NCBI RefSeq assembly: GCF_900104725.1
Contig: NZ_LT629758.1
Location: 5,842,501-5,906,500, forward strand
Length of the DNA: 64,000 nt
Source of the DNA: Actinoplanes derwentensis
Lineage (GTDB): Bacteria > Actinomycetota > Actinomycetes > Mycobacteriales > Micromonosporaceae
Reading direction: 5' to 3'
The translations under genes were made by a program, and so were the position numbers. Position 1 is the first letter of the stretch, and every line of letters begins with the position of its first letter. The notes beneath the pieces were generated by a model, which was given only the letters and a program-made list of their open reading frames with translations, ran no database searches and had not been told where the DNA came from. This document shows, in pieces, positions 53,924 to 62,499 of this stretch.

Positions 53924-54523
53924 TCAAGACGGCGGCCGGTACGCCCAGTGCCAGGACTCGCGGGGCACGTTCTCCACGTAGCCGTAGTTCTTGCCGTTCT
54001 TGCGCATCCAGGAGAGGGCGTCGGAGTTGAGATCGAGGTCGGTGGCCATACCCCAGCCGTGTTCGCTGGTACCGGGCTTGGCCGCCAGCCCACCCTGGGA
54101 GTAGAGGCCTTTACGCCGGGCCAGGTCGACCTGCTCCTCGTACGGCCGGTAGGAGTCGGTGATGCCGATCTTGACACCGTCACGTTTGGCATCGTCGATC
54201 ATCCGGGTCAGCGACTGGGCGGCCGGCGCCCAGAGTTTGTGGTTGGTGTCGCCGACCTGTCCGAGTGCTTCCGCGGGGATCTTGCCGTTCCCGTACGCGA
54301 CAAGATCCTCCGGAATGCCCTTGCTGTTCAGTTTGTAACTCTTGTCGGCACCCTGGTTGGCCGCGACGGCACTCCGCAACTGGCTCGCGAAACTCCCCTG
54401 AGCGGGGGCCGCGCCACCCCGGGCCGCAGCCGGCCCGGTAGTGGTCGTGGCCTGCTGACCCTGCAGCGCGAGGATCCGGCTCTGGATATTCGCGATGCGC
54501 GAATTCACTCCCTCGATTCCCAC
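53924..54523 (-). CDS. M15 family metallopeptidase (D-Ala-D-Ala carboxypeptidase-like), no signal peptide
   Basis: A protein of 199 residues. The zinc-peptidase motifs are visible: TDSYRPYEEQVDLARRKG, TSEHGWGMATDLDL (His and Asp ligands) and SWHWAYRP (catalytic/ligand His). The N-terminal about 50 residues form a helix of a different kind (VNSRIANIQSRILALQGQQ) and an Ala/Gly/Thr-rich linker; there is no Sec signal or membrane segment. This suggests export by another route, such as a flagellar or ESX-like system, or action inside the cell. GTG 54523 is the start. Confidence 0.85.
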   Translation of the reverse strand: MGIEGVNSRIANIQSRILALQGQQATTTTGPAAARGGAAPAQGSFASQLRSAVAANQGADKSYKLNSKGIPEDLVAYGNGKIPAEALGQVGDTNHKLWAPAAQSLTRMIDDAKRDGVKIGITDSYRPYEEQVDLARRKGLYSQGGLAAKPGTSEHGWGMATDLDLNSDALSWMRKNGKNYGYVENVPRESWHWAYRPPS

Positions 54524-54575
54524 GCCTTCTCGTTCGGCGAGCCGGCCGGAAACTGAGGGGCAACCCGAAAAATAC

Positions 54576-55184
54576 TCAGGAAGCCGGGGCCAGATCGATC
54601 GTGTGCTGGGTGTGGGTCACCTTGGCCTGCAGGTAGCGCACGTTCGCCGGGGAGGCGTGCACCGCCGTCGGCCGGACCGCCCGCACCTCGACGCCCAGGT
54701 CCCGCAACTGCCGGCACTTGTCCGGGTTGTTGGTGAGCAGGTCGATGGCGTCGGCGCCGAGGGCTTCCAGCATCTGCGCGGCGGCGGTGTAGTCCCGCTC
54801 GTCGTCGGCATGACCCAGAGCGCGATTGGCCTCGTACGTGTCCATCCCGGTGTCCTGCAGCGCGTAGGCGTCGAGCTTCGCGTACAGCCCGATGCCCCGG
54901 CCCTCCTGCCGCAGGTAGAGCAGGTAGCCGCCGGTTTCGGCGATCCGCTCGACCGCCTCCCGGAGCTGGGGACCGCAGTCGCAGCGCTGCGAGCCGAAGA
55001 CGTCGCCGGTCATGCACTCGGAGTGCAGGCGGACCAACGGCACTTCAGCAGTCGCGACGTCGCCGAAGGCGAGCGCGAGATGCTCCTTGCCGTCCGACAG
55101 ACCGGTGAAGGTCACCACCTCGGCGGTGGCACGGTACCCGTCGGGGAACTCGAGCGGAACGGTGACGCGAGTACGAACCGGCAT
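54576..55184 (-). CDS. ribA: GTP cyclohydrolase II
   Basis: A protein of 202 residues with only the RibA domain; no RibB (DHBP synthase) domain precedes it. It opens GTP to the riboflavin precursor. Zinc ligands are in HSECMTGDVFGSQRCDCGPQ, the active site is RQEGRGIGLYAKLDAYALQDTG, and the phosphate-binding TNNPDK follows. ATG 55184 with AGGGAGAGG upstream was chosen over GTG 55208. Other rib genes are not in the window, so this copy may serve a dedicated pathway or be a paralogue. Confidence 0.93.
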   Translation of the reverse strand: MPVRTRVTVPLEFPDGYRATAEVVTFTGLSDGKEHLALAFGDVATAEVPLVRLHSECMTGDVFGSQRCDCGPQLREAVERIAETGGYLLYLRQEGRGIGLYAKLDAYALQDTGMDTYEANRALGHADDERDYTAAAQMLEALGADAIDLLTNNPDKCRQLRDLGVEVRAVRPTAVHASPANVRYLQAKVTHTQHTIDLAPAS

Positions 55185-55262
55185 GCCCTCTCCCTGTGCA
55201 CTTGACACTTCAAGTACGGATCGACCGTACGCGCCGGTTCATGAGGTGACCAAGGTCGCTGG

Positions 55263-56159
55263 TCACACCACAAGATCAACAGGGTTGGTGTTGGCCCCGC
55301 AGAGCAGAACGACCACCCGCTCCCCCGGCTCCGGCCGATAGGCCCCGGAGATCAGCGCGGCCTGCGCGGCGGCGGTGCCGTGCTCGACCACGATCCGATG
55401 CTCGTCCCACAGGTCACGGCGGGCCTCGACGATCGCGGCATCGGTGACGAGGACCGATTCGATCTTGGCGGCCACCGCGGCCTCGAAGGCGATGTCTCCG
55501 ATTCGCCGGGCACCCAGCGAGTCGGCCGCCACCCCGGAGACCGGCACATCCACCGGGGCGCCCTCCTCCAACGCCGCAAAAAGCGCACACGCGGTGACCG
55601 GCTCGACAGCGACTACACGTTTTGATCGATTTGTCGCGGCGATCACCCCGGCGATCAAGCCACCACCACCCACCGCGACCAGGATCGTGTCGAAGTCCGG
55701 CAGTTCCCCCACGAGCGTGCCGTTGCCCGCGACCATCGCCGCGTCGTCGTAGGCGTGGCAGAACAACGCCCCCGTCTCCTCGCCCCGGACCACCGCCGCC
55801 GCGTAGGCCTCGGCGTACTCCGTCCCCTGCCGCACCACCCGGGCACCCAGCTTGCCGAGCTTCGCCACCTTGACCGCGGGCGCGGTGACCGGCACGAACA
55901 CCTCGGCGGCGATCCCCAGTTCCCGGGCCGCGTACGCGGCGGCGAGCCCCGCGTTACCGCCGGACGCCGCGATGATCCCGGCGGCCGACGGGTTCCCGGC
56001 GAGGATCTGGTTGAACATGCCACGCGTCTTGAACGAACCCGCGTGCTGCAGGTACTCCAGCTTGAACCACCGGTCCGGCCCCGCCGCCACGGTCGGCGTC
56101 CGCCGGATCCGGCCGTCGATGCGCTTCGCCGCCGCCTGGACGTCCGACAGATTGATCAC
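55263..56159 (-). CDS. PLP-dependent serine/threonine dehydratase-like enzyme
   Basis: A protein of 298 residues of fold-type II PLP enzymes. The PLP lysine is in AGSFKTRGMFNQIL, the phosphate-binding loop ASGGNAGLAAAYA is near 66, and the Gly-rich loop is VAVGGGGLIAGVIAA. It is a catabolic type without the regulatory ACT domain. It likely deaminates serine or threonine, but related family members are racemases. GTG 56159 starts it, 9 bp after the GAPDH-like gene stop, so they probably share a transcript. Confidence 0.88.
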   Translation of the reverse strand: MINLSDVQAAAKRIDGRIRRTPTVAAGPDRWFKLEYLQHAGSFKTRGMFNQILAGNPSAAGIIAASGGNAGLAAAYAARELGIAAEVFVPVTAPAVKVAKLGKLGARVVRQGTEYAEAYAAAVVRGEETGALFCHAYDDAAMVAGNGTLVGELPDFDTILVAVGGGGLIAGVIAATNRSKRVVAVEPVTACALFAALEEGAPVDVPVSGVAADSLGARRIGDIAFEAAVAAKIESVLVTDAAIVEARRDLWDEHRIVVEHGTAAAQAALISGAYRPEPGERVVVLLCGANTNPVDLVV

Positions 56160-56168
56160 GAAACCAGC

Positions 56169-57227
56169 CTAGGCCACGCTCCAGGAGACCCGGCTCGACG
56201 GAACCGGTAAACGCTCACCGACCAGGCGGGCCAGGTCCAGTAATCGGTTCGAGAAGCCCCACTCGTTGTCGAACCAGCCCCGCACCTTCACCCCGCCGTC
56301 GGCGGTGGTCTGCGTGCCGGACGGGTCGAACAGGCAGGACGCCGGATTGTTCTTCACGTCGACCGACACGGTGGGGTCCGGGTCGTACGCCAGGATCCCG
56401 CGAAGCGGCCCGGCCGCCGCCTCGGCCATCGCCCGGTTGACCTCCTCCGCCGTCACCGGCCGGCCGGTCGTCCCGGAGAGTTCGGCGAGCGAACCGATCG
56501 GGGTGGGCACGCAGTAGTAGCTGTAGCGCATCTCGCCGATCTCCGGCAGCGCCACCCGGACCAGGTCACCGACCACGTAGTTGTGCGGGATGATGCTCTC
56601 CCCGGCGGCCCGGCCGAGCCGTGGATCGTCCCGCGACGTGGCGATCGCCGAGTCCTGCACGCGCTGCCAGCCCTGGGCGGCCAGGATCACCGACGTGTTC
56701 ACCGAGCCCAGCCCGAACCGGTCGAGCAGCACCTTCGCCATCACGGTGAGCGCGTTGACCCCGCACGACGCCGGGGAGACCACGTCGTGGCCGACCGGAT
56801 CGTACTTCTGATGGTTCGCGCCGAAGACCAGGAACGCGTCGGGATCGTCGGCCGAGGCGCTGATCACCACCTTGCGGGCACCACCGTGGGTGATGTGGTG
56901 CCGGGCGGTGGTGCCGGCCCGGAACCGGCCGGTCGCCTCGATCACCACGTCCACCCCGTGGTCGGCCCACGGGATCCGCTCCGGACGCTCGTGATGGAAG
57001 GCTTGAATGGCATGATCGTTGACCACCAGATAGTCCCCACGCGCGGCCACCGTGCCCGGGAACGCACCCCGGATGCTGTCACGGCGCAGCCCGTAGGCCA
57101 GTTTCTCGGTGGATGCGATGTCGTTCACCGCGGCGATCTCCACACCGGCGTCTGGCATGGCGGCCACGATCCGGGTCAAACTTCGGCCGATCCGCCCGAG
57201 TCCATTGATCCCGATCGTGACAGTCAT
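56169..57227 (-). CDS. GAPDH paralogue with altered active site
   Basis: A protein of 352 residues. The NAD fold is intact (VTIGINGLGRIGRSLTRI), and so is the C-terminal catalytic-domain end (GWFDNEWGFSNRLLDLARL). The catalytic Cys155 is present in SPASCGVNAL, but the usual SNASCTTN loop is changed. The region equivalent to the conserved Thr-Thr-Val-His reads NTSVILAAQ, so the proton-relay His is absent. The usual P-x-x-TGAA phosphate loop is IIPHNYVVGD. I infer a divergent aldehyde dehydrogenase or non-glycolytic GAPDH-like enzyme. ATG 57227 has GAGGAGC 4 nt upstream. An unusual promoter lies about 95 nt upstream. Confidence 0.88.
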   Translation of the reverse strand: MTVTIGINGLGRIGRSLTRIVAAMPDAGVEIAAVNDIASTEKLAYGLRRDSIRGAFPGTVAARGDYLVVNDHAIQAFHHERPERIPWADHGVDVVIEATGRFRAGTTARHHITHGGARKVVISASADDPDAFLVFGANHQKYDPVGHDVVSPASCGVNALTVMAKVLLDRFGLGSVNTSVILAAQGWQRVQDSAIATSRDDPRLGRAAGESIIPHNYVVGDLVRVALPEIGEMRYSYYCVPTPIGSLAELSGTTGRPVTAEEVNRAMAEAAAGPLRGILAYDPDPTVSVDVKNNPASCLFDPSGTQTTADGGVKVRGWFDNEWGFSNRLLDLARLVGERLPVPSSRVSWSVA

Positions 57228-57321
57228 CGAGCGCTCCTCGATATTGTTTACTTTGTCAGCATTTCTCCCGTGACTTGACCGCACCCACTCACACCAGGGT
57301 CCACCAGCCGTCACGGTACCG

Positions 57322-57351
57322 ACACTATGAGTTGTGCAAGTTGCACGTCAA
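57322..57351 (-). promoter_or_regulatory. Sigma70-like promoter with palindromic operator for the GAPDH paralogue
   Basis: On the minus strand, TTGACG (57351-57346) and TAGTGT (57327-57322) are 18 nt apart, a good -35/-10 pair pointing at the GAPDH-like gene. Between them sits a 13-bp palindrome GTGCAA-G-TTGCAC (57334-57346), ideal for a repressor that blocks RNA polymerase. The resulting leader would be about 88 nt. The palindrome does not match the full Rex consensus. Confidence 0.6.
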
Positions 57352-57434
57352 CGGACGACATTCTCACACCCCGCGAGTGAACGCCGCCGAAACCCCGGAA
57401 GGCACAGTGGACGACCGTCCGTCATGCTGGGAGC

Positions 57435-57848
57435 GTGCCCGTCCTCGTCTCCCACGCCACCGCCGACGAACCGTGGGCACAGTGGATCGCCGGCGCGCTG
57501 CGTGCCGCCGGCTACGAGACACGGCTCGACCCCGCCGACAGCGCGTTCGCCGCCCGGCTCAGCGGCACCCACCTCGACGGGGGTCACGTGCTCCTGCTCC
57601 TCTCCGCCGAACACCGCGCCACCCACGCCGACTGGACCCTGCTCGCCCAGACCCCGGCCCTGGTGGGACGACTGTTCACGGTGCGCCTCGACGCCGCCGG
57701 AACGCCGCGGCCACTGCATGCGATCCCCGGCCGTAGCCTGCACGGACTCGACGAGGAGGACGCCCTCGAAACGCTGCTCACCCTGACCGGCGGAATCCCC
57801 CGGAAAAACATCGGCGAACCAGGTTTACGGCCCACCGCCGGGTGGTAA
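57435..57848 (+). CDS. TIR-domain protein
   Basis: A protein of 137 residues covering one TIR-like domain: PVLVSHATADEPWAQWIAGALRAAGYETRLDPADSA, then HVLLLLSAEHRATHADWTLL. Such domains act as NADases or as signalling adaptors in bacteria; I cannot identify a convincing catalytic Glu. It stands alone, divergent from the GAPDH paralogue (208 bp apart) and 200 bp before rnpB. GTG 57435 is the start. Confidence 0.75.
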   Translation: MPVLVSHATADEPWAQWIAGALRAAGYETRLDPADSAFAARLSGTHLDGGHVLLLLSAEHRATHADWTLLAQTPALVGRLFTVRLDAAGTPRPLHAIPGRSLHGLDEEDALETLLTLTGGIPRKNIGEPGLRPTAGW

Positions 57849-58035
57849 TCGCACGGCCTCCCCCACGACGACCCACGATTTCCGGTACGCCCGTCGAAAG
57901 CCGCCGCCCCGACCTCCCCCGCCACCGGCCGGGTGACCCTACCGTCGCGATGACGCTCCGAAACGGAGATCAGCCGATGTACCCAGCGTGACGACCCACC
58001 TCAGGACAGGCCGCAACCGCGGATCGGCGCACCCG

Positions 58036-58041
58036 TAGGAT
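58036..58041 (+). promoter_or_regulatory. -10 element upstream of rnpB
   Basis: TAGGAT lies 7 nt before the predicted RNase P RNA start. A matching -35 is not clear (GCAACC at about 17 nt spacing). The rest of 57849-58035 shows nothing else. Confidence 0.4.
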
Positions 58042-58047
58042 GGTGGC

Positions 58048-58471
58048 GCGACGGACGAGTCGGCTGGGCGGTCGCGTCGGCATCCCTCACGGGGTGCCGC
58101 CGAGGAACGTCCGGACTCCGTAGAGCAGGGTGGTTGTTAATGGCAACCCGGGGCGACCCGCGGGAAAGTGCCACAGAGAACAGACCGCCGGCACGCGCCA
58201 CGGTGCGGAGCCGGTAAGGGTGAAACGGTGAGGTAAGAGCTCACCAGCACCCCGGGTGACCGGGGTGGCTAGGTAAACCCCACCCGGAGCAAGGCCAAGT
58301 AAGGCCACTGCCGCAAGGCGATGGCTGGCGCAGGCGTTCGAGGGCTGCTCGCCCGAGCCTGCGGGTAGGCCGCAAGAGCCTGTCGGCAACGGCAGGCCGA
58401 GATGGATGACCGCCTCCGGTGACCCAGGTCACCGGGACAGAATCCGGCGTACCGGCCGACTCGTCCGTCGC
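58048..58471 (+). ncRNA. rnpB: RNase P RNA (bacterial type A)
   Basis: About 424 nt, the catalytic RNA of tRNA 5'-end maturation. The ends pair perfectly as helix P1 (GCGACGGACGAGTCGGC with GCCGACTCGTCCGTCGC). Conserved core segments are present in order: GAGGAACGTCCGGACTCC near 58091, GGGTGAAACGGTGAGGTAAG near 58217, GAGCACC-type P8-P9 elements, AGGGCTGCTCGCCCGA near 58340 and the 3' core GACAGAATCCGGCGTACCGG near 58435. The 5' core differs from the common GAGGAAAGTCC by one base. Its ends were placed from the P1 helix. Confidence 0.95.
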
Positions 58472-58480
58472 CCCACAGGG

Positions 58481-59203
58481 CTACATCCGGATCATCGACT
58501 GCTCCGGGGCCCGGTGGGCACCGGAGGGCTCCAGCTCGACCCGGCCCTGGGTGAGGAAACGGTCGAGTTCTGACTGGTCGATGGCCTCTTTGTCGGCTCG
58601 GGCCTTGGCCCGTTCGGCGGCTCGGGCGGCCTTGGTCCGGGCCACCTCGTCGGCCGCCTCCTGTTTGGCCCGCCGGGTGGCAGCGGCTTTCGCCGCCCGC
58701 GCCCGCGCCACGTCGGGGTCGAGTTTTCCCTTCGGCCGGACTTCGGTGATCACTTCGACTTCGCGGGCCTCGATGGCGGCGAAGTCGGGCCTGATCTTCG
58801 CGGCGACCCATTCGACGCCGGCGACCAGGCCCACCACCAGCGCGAAGATGACGCGCAGCCCGAACGGGCCGGGGGCAGCGAAGTTCACCGCCGCGGAGAT
58901 GACCACCACGACGGACAGGATCTTCATGGCGGCTCGTTTGGCGTCGACGGCCATGCCCGCAGTCTGGGTGATCGTCAGCATGGAGAGCATGGCCAGGTCG
59001 AAGACGCCCGGCACGATCCACGCGAACATGCCGGCACCGAGCGACGCCAGGTAGTGGGCCTGGTGCAGGTAGCTGGCGGCGAGGGCACCGATCAGGATCA
59101 GGTTGTTGGCACGTTTGATGGTCCGGATCGCCCTGATCATGCCGGGCACCGCACCCTTGGCGTACTCGGTGGCGAACTGCTGCGTCAGGGTATGAGTCGG
59201 CAA
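58481..59203 (-). CDS. DUF2637-like membrane protein (Spd-like)
   Basis: A protein of about 240 residues. Four membrane helices lie in the first half (ILIGALAASYLHQ, AWIVPGVFDLAMLSMLTI, KILSVVVVISAAVNFA, VIFALVVGLVAGVEWVA), followed by a long Ala/Arg/Lys-rich charged helix (DVARARAAKAAATRRAKQEAA) and a short tail. DUF2637/SpdB-type proteins are found on actinobacterial plasmids and integrative elements, where they aid DNA transfer or spread, and also on chromosomes. I chose TTG 59203 because GGAGGAG lies 9 nt upstream; ATG 59248 is an alternative. No transfer genes are nearby. Confidence 0.72.
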   Translation of the reverse strand: MPTHTLTQQFATEYAKGAVPGMIRAIRTIKRANNLILIGALAASYLHQAHYLASLGAGMFAWIVPGVFDLAMLSMLTITQTAGMAVDAKRAAMKILSVVVVISAAVNFAAPGPFGLRVIFALVVGLVAGVEWVAAKIRPDFAAIEAREVEVITEVRPKGKLDPDVARARAAKAAATRRAKQEAADEVARTKAARAAERAKARADKEAIDQSELDRFLTQGRVELEPSGAHRAPEQSMIRM

Positions 59204-59383
59204 CGCTGAGGCTCCTCCGGGGTGACGGCCGGGGCAGAACGGCCGCATTGGGACTTCAGGGGCGGCGCCGGACACGACGCTACCGGAGCTTCAGCACTAT
59301 TCGGGCCAATACGGAAATTCATCTCGCGTATGCCCAAGGCGGGCGCGTATCCGGAGAACGCGCCCGCCGAAAGAGCAGCGGCC

Positions 59384-61015
59384 TCAGGTGGACGAGACGC
59401 TACTGACCGGAGCGACCCGCGGATCGTTCTCGTCGGCGAAGTAGTCGTCGAGCGCCGTACCGTCCGTACCCTCAGGTGTCTTGGCGGCGCGCAGCGCAAT
59501 GGTGACGACCACCGCGACCAGCGCGTTGACCAGAACCGCCACGAACCCGACGTAGATCGTCTTCTTGGTGTCGAAACCGAACTCGGCCAGCGGGAAGGCC
59601 GAGCCGCCGAAGTGCAGCCGCCCGGTGACCGCGTTGGGGATCTGCCAGAGCATCCAGAAACCCAGCGACATCCCGGCCGCCCAGCCGGCGATCAGGGCGC
59701 CCCGGTGCAGCCACCGGGTGTAGAGACCGACCACCACGGCCGGAGCTGTCTGCAGGATGATCACGCCGCCGATGAGCTGCAGGTCGATGGAGAACTGCGG
59801 GTCGAGGAAGATGATGCAGGCGACCGCCCCGACCTTCACCACCAGTGACGTGATCTTGGCGACGTTCGCCTCCTGCGCCGGGGACGCGTCCTTGCGCAGA
59901 TACTCCTTGTAGATGTTGCGGGTGAACAGGTTCGCCGCGGCGATCGACATGATCGCGGCCGGGACCAGCGCGCCGATCCCGATGGCGGCGAAGGCGACCC
60001 CGGTGAACCACGCCGGGAACTGCTGGTCGAACAGCAGCGGCACGACGGTGTTGCTGTCCACACTGCCGGGTTTCGCACCGGGCAGCGGTTTCACCCCGGC
60101 GGCGATGGCCATGTAGCCGAGCAGCGCGATGAGCCCGAGCAACAGGCTGTACGCCGGGAGCGCGCTCATGTTCCGCTTGATCACGTCCCGGTTCTTGCTG
60201 GCCAGGACGCCGGTGATGCTGTGCGGGTAGAGGAACAGGGCGAGCGCCGACCCGACAGCCAGGGTGAAGTACTGCAGCTGGTTGTTGGCGTTGAGGATGA
60301 TCCCGTCGTTGGGTGCCGGTGACGCCTGGAACTTCGCGTCGGCGGCGTCGAAGATCGCACCCCAACCACCGAGTTTGTACGGCAGCCAGATGATCGCCAC
60401 CAGGATCACGATGTAGATCAGGGTGTCCTTGACGAACGCGATCAACGCGGGCGCCCGCAGCCCCGACTGATAGGTGTAGGCGGCCAGGATCGCGAACGCG
60501 ATGATGATCGGCAGATGCCGGGCGACCGCACTCTCCCCGGTCATGCCCATGGTCTTGAGGACCGCTTCGATCCCGATCAACTGCAGGGCGATGTACGGCA
60601 TGGTCGCCACGATCCCGGTGATCGCGATGACCAGGGCGAGCAGCGGCGAATCGAACCGGGTGCGGACGAAATCGGCCGGCGTGACGAACCCGTGCCGGTG
60701 CGACACCGACCAGAGCCGGATCAGGATGAGGAAGAAGAGCGGATAGATCACCACGGTGTACGGCACCGCGAAGAACCCGGCGGCCCCCGCTCCGAAGACG
60801 AGTGCCGGCACGGCCACGAAGGTGTACGCCGTGTAGAGGTCACCGCCGACCAGGAACCAGGTGACCCAGCCGCCGAAACTGCGCCCGCCCAGCCCCCATT
60901 CGTCGAGGTGGGCCATGTCCTTGGGCGCCCGCCACCGGGACGCGACGAAACCCATCACACTGACCAGCAGGAACAGCAGAGTGAAGACGATGATCTCGGT
61001 GATGTGCTCGCTCAT
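59384..61015 (-). CDS. Sodium:solute symporter, monocarboxylate uptake (MctP-like)
   Basis: A protein of 543 residues with about 13 membrane helices, of the SSS (sodium/solute symporter) family. Family features are WGLGGRSFGGWVTWFLVGGDLYTAYTFVAVPAL at the N-terminus, HRHGFVTPADFVRTRFDSPLLALV, the Na-site region GIGALVPAAIMSIAAANLFTRN and a short Asp/Ser/Thr-rich cytosolic tail. This subgroup imports pyruvate, lactate or acetate. Its ATG overlaps the stop of the DUF3311 gene (ATGA). Confidence 0.9.
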   Translation of the reverse strand: MSEHITEIIVFTLLFLLVSVMGFVASRWRAPKDMAHLDEWGLGGRSFGGWVTWFLVGGDLYTAYTFVAVPALVFGAGAAGFFAVPYTVVIYPLFFLILIRLWSVSHRHGFVTPADFVRTRFDSPLLALVIAITGIVATMPYIALQLIGIEAVLKTMGMTGESAVARHLPIIIAFAILAAYTYQSGLRAPALIAFVKDTLIYIVILVAIIWLPYKLGGWGAIFDAADAKFQASPAPNDGIILNANNQLQYFTLAVGSALALFLYPHSITGVLASKNRDVIKRNMSALPAYSLLLGLIALLGYMAIAAGVKPLPGAKPGSVDSNTVVPLLFDQQFPAWFTGVAFAAIGIGALVPAAIMSIAAANLFTRNIYKEYLRKDASPAQEANVAKITSLVVKVGAVACIIFLDPQFSIDLQLIGGVIILQTAPAVVVGLYTRWLHRGALIAGWAAGMSLGFWMLWQIPNAVTGRLHFGGSAFPLAEFGFDTKKTIYVGFVAVLVNALVAVVVTIALRAAKTPEGTDGTALDDYFADENDPRVAPVSSVSST

Positions 61016-61227
61016 GACCGGCTCCGCTTGGTCATCTGGTACACGATCGTCGTAGTGGTGACGCCGAGCAGGATGAAGGCGAACTGGAGCCAGTAGAAGA
61101 GTGGGAAGCCGCCTATCCGCGGCTCGACATCGTTGTACAGGAATGTCAGCAGCGGCACCACGAACGGCACCACCAACAGCCAGTTCCAGGGACTTCTATC
61201 GCTACGGGGACGTTCCGGCTCAGCCAT
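61012..61227 (-). CDS. DUF3311 small membrane protein, symporter partner
   Basis: A protein of 71 residues with two membrane helices (WNWLLVVPFVVPLLTFLYN and PLFYWLQFAFILLGVTTTTIVYQM) and a basic end. AAGGAG lies 5 nt upstream of ATG 61227. DUF3311 proteins commonly precede MctP-type symporter genes and are coupled to them by ATGA, as here. They probably act as a small subunit or assembly factor. Confidence 0.9.
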   Translation of the reverse strand: MAEPERPRSDRSPWNWLLVVPFVVPLLTFLYNDVEPRIGGFPLFYWLQFAFILLGVTTTTIVYQMTKRSRS

Positions 61228-61362
61228 GAGGACTCCTTGGTCCAACATTTCATGTGCGTTACGTCACGCTAACGACACATCGGACTGCCGGGCGATCCCA
61301 AGTGCGCCGAACGGGTGTGGCGGTGCGCCGAACGGGCACACCACCACATCGACGAACTCCGA

Positions 61363-62499
61363 TTACCGAAGGTGTGCGGTCTCGTTCACCGAGCGGACCG
61401 CGATGTTGCCGTCCGGCCACACGTCCATCGTCGACACTCCGGCCGCGTCCAGGAACAGCCGGTGCAGGAAGGCATCCCCCGCGGCCAGCGCATCCCGCAG
61501 GATCAGCTTGATCGGCGACACATGCGAGACAAGGACGACGACCTTTCCCGGGTACGCCTGGAGCACGGTCGCCAAGGCACCCCGCACCCGTTTCGCGACC
61601 GTCTGGAACGACTCCCCCTCCGGCGGGGCGACACTCGTGGACGCCAGCCAGGCGTTCATCTCGTCCGGCCAGCCCTCCTGCACCTCGGCGAAGGTCTTGC
61701 CCTCCCAGACACCGAAGTCACACTCGATCAGGTCATCCATGATCGTCACGGGCAGGCCACCCGCCGCGTCGGCGATGTGCTGCGCGGTCCGCCGGCACCG
61801 CAGCAGCGGCGAACTCAGCACCGCGCCGATCTCCGGGGAGATCCCGGCCACCCGGCCGGCCGCGGCCATCGCCTGTGCCTCGCCCTCGTCGGTGAGCGGC
61901 ACATCGCCGCGCCCCGAGTACCGGCCCGCCGTGGTCATCGGCGTCTCACCGTGCCGAACCAGGATGATCCGGGTCGCCTCACTCAGCGAGGCCGGCGGAG
62001 CCCAGGACTTCGGGGTCTCCTTGACCGGGGGACGCTCGTCGACCGGGGGACGCGCTTCGACCGGGGGACGCGCTTCGGTGGCGATGCCCGCGGCCTCGTC
62101 CATGGCCCGGTTCGCCAGCGCGTCGGCCGCCTTGTTGCGCTCCCGCGGGATCCACTCGTAGGTGACCGCGGCGAACTTACCCACCAGCGCGGCCGCCTCG
62201 GCGGCGAGCGGGCGCAGACCGGCGTTCTTGATCTGCCAGCGGCCGGACATCTGCTCGACGACCAGTTTCGAGTCCATCTTCACGGCGACCCGTTCGGCGT
62301 TCAGCTCGGCCGCCGCCCGCAGCCCCGCGATCAGCCCCGAGTACTCCGCCACGTTGTTGGTGGCGACACCGAGCGTGTCGAACCGCTCGGCCAGCACCTC
62401 GCCGGACTCGGCGTCCCGGACCACCGCGCCGTACCCCGCCGGTCCGGGGTTCCCCCGAGAGCCACCGTCCGCCTCGATCGTGACCTTCAGTCCGCTCAC
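61363..62499 (-). CDS. RNase HI / histidine-phosphatase fusion (Rv2228c-type)
   Basis: A protein of 378 residues. The N-terminal RNase H domain (1-135) has KVTIEADGGSRGNPGPAGYG, NNVAEYSGLIAGLRAA and KMDSKLVVEQMSGRW (catalytic Asp/Glu/Asp). A Pro/Ala linker with repeated ARPPVEARPPV/DERPPV units leads to a phosphoglycerate-mutase-like phosphatase (about 175-378) with IILVRHGETP and SHVSPIKLILRD. It matches Mycobacterium Rv2228c, which combines RNase H and an alpha-ribazole/acid phosphatase-like activity. GTG 62499 overlaps the upstream stop (GTGA). It belongs to the Rv2228c-2230c-like operon. Confidence 0.93.
   Translation of the reverse strand: MSGLKVTIEADGGSRGNPGPAGYGAVVRDAESGEVLAERFDTLGVATNNVAEYSGLIAGLRAAAELNAERVAVKMDSKLVVEQMSGRWQIKNAGLRPLAAEAAALVGKFAAVTYEWIPRERNKAADALANRAMDEAAGIATEARPPVEARPPVDERPPVKETPKSWAPPASLSEATRIILVRHGETPMTTAGRYSGRGDVPLTDEGEAQAMAAAGRVAGISPEIGAVLSSPLLRCRRTAQHIADAAGGLPVTIMDDLIECDFGVWEGKTFAEVQEGWPDEMNAWLASTSVAPPEGESFQTVAKRVRGALATVLQAYPGKVVVLVSHVSPIKLILRDALAAGDAFLHRLFLDAAGVSTMDVWPDGNIAVRSVNETAHLR

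Noticed and set aside
57334..57346. Rex operator
   Set aside because: The palindrome lacks the TTGTGAA-N4-TTCACAA pattern; only a general repressor site can be claimed.
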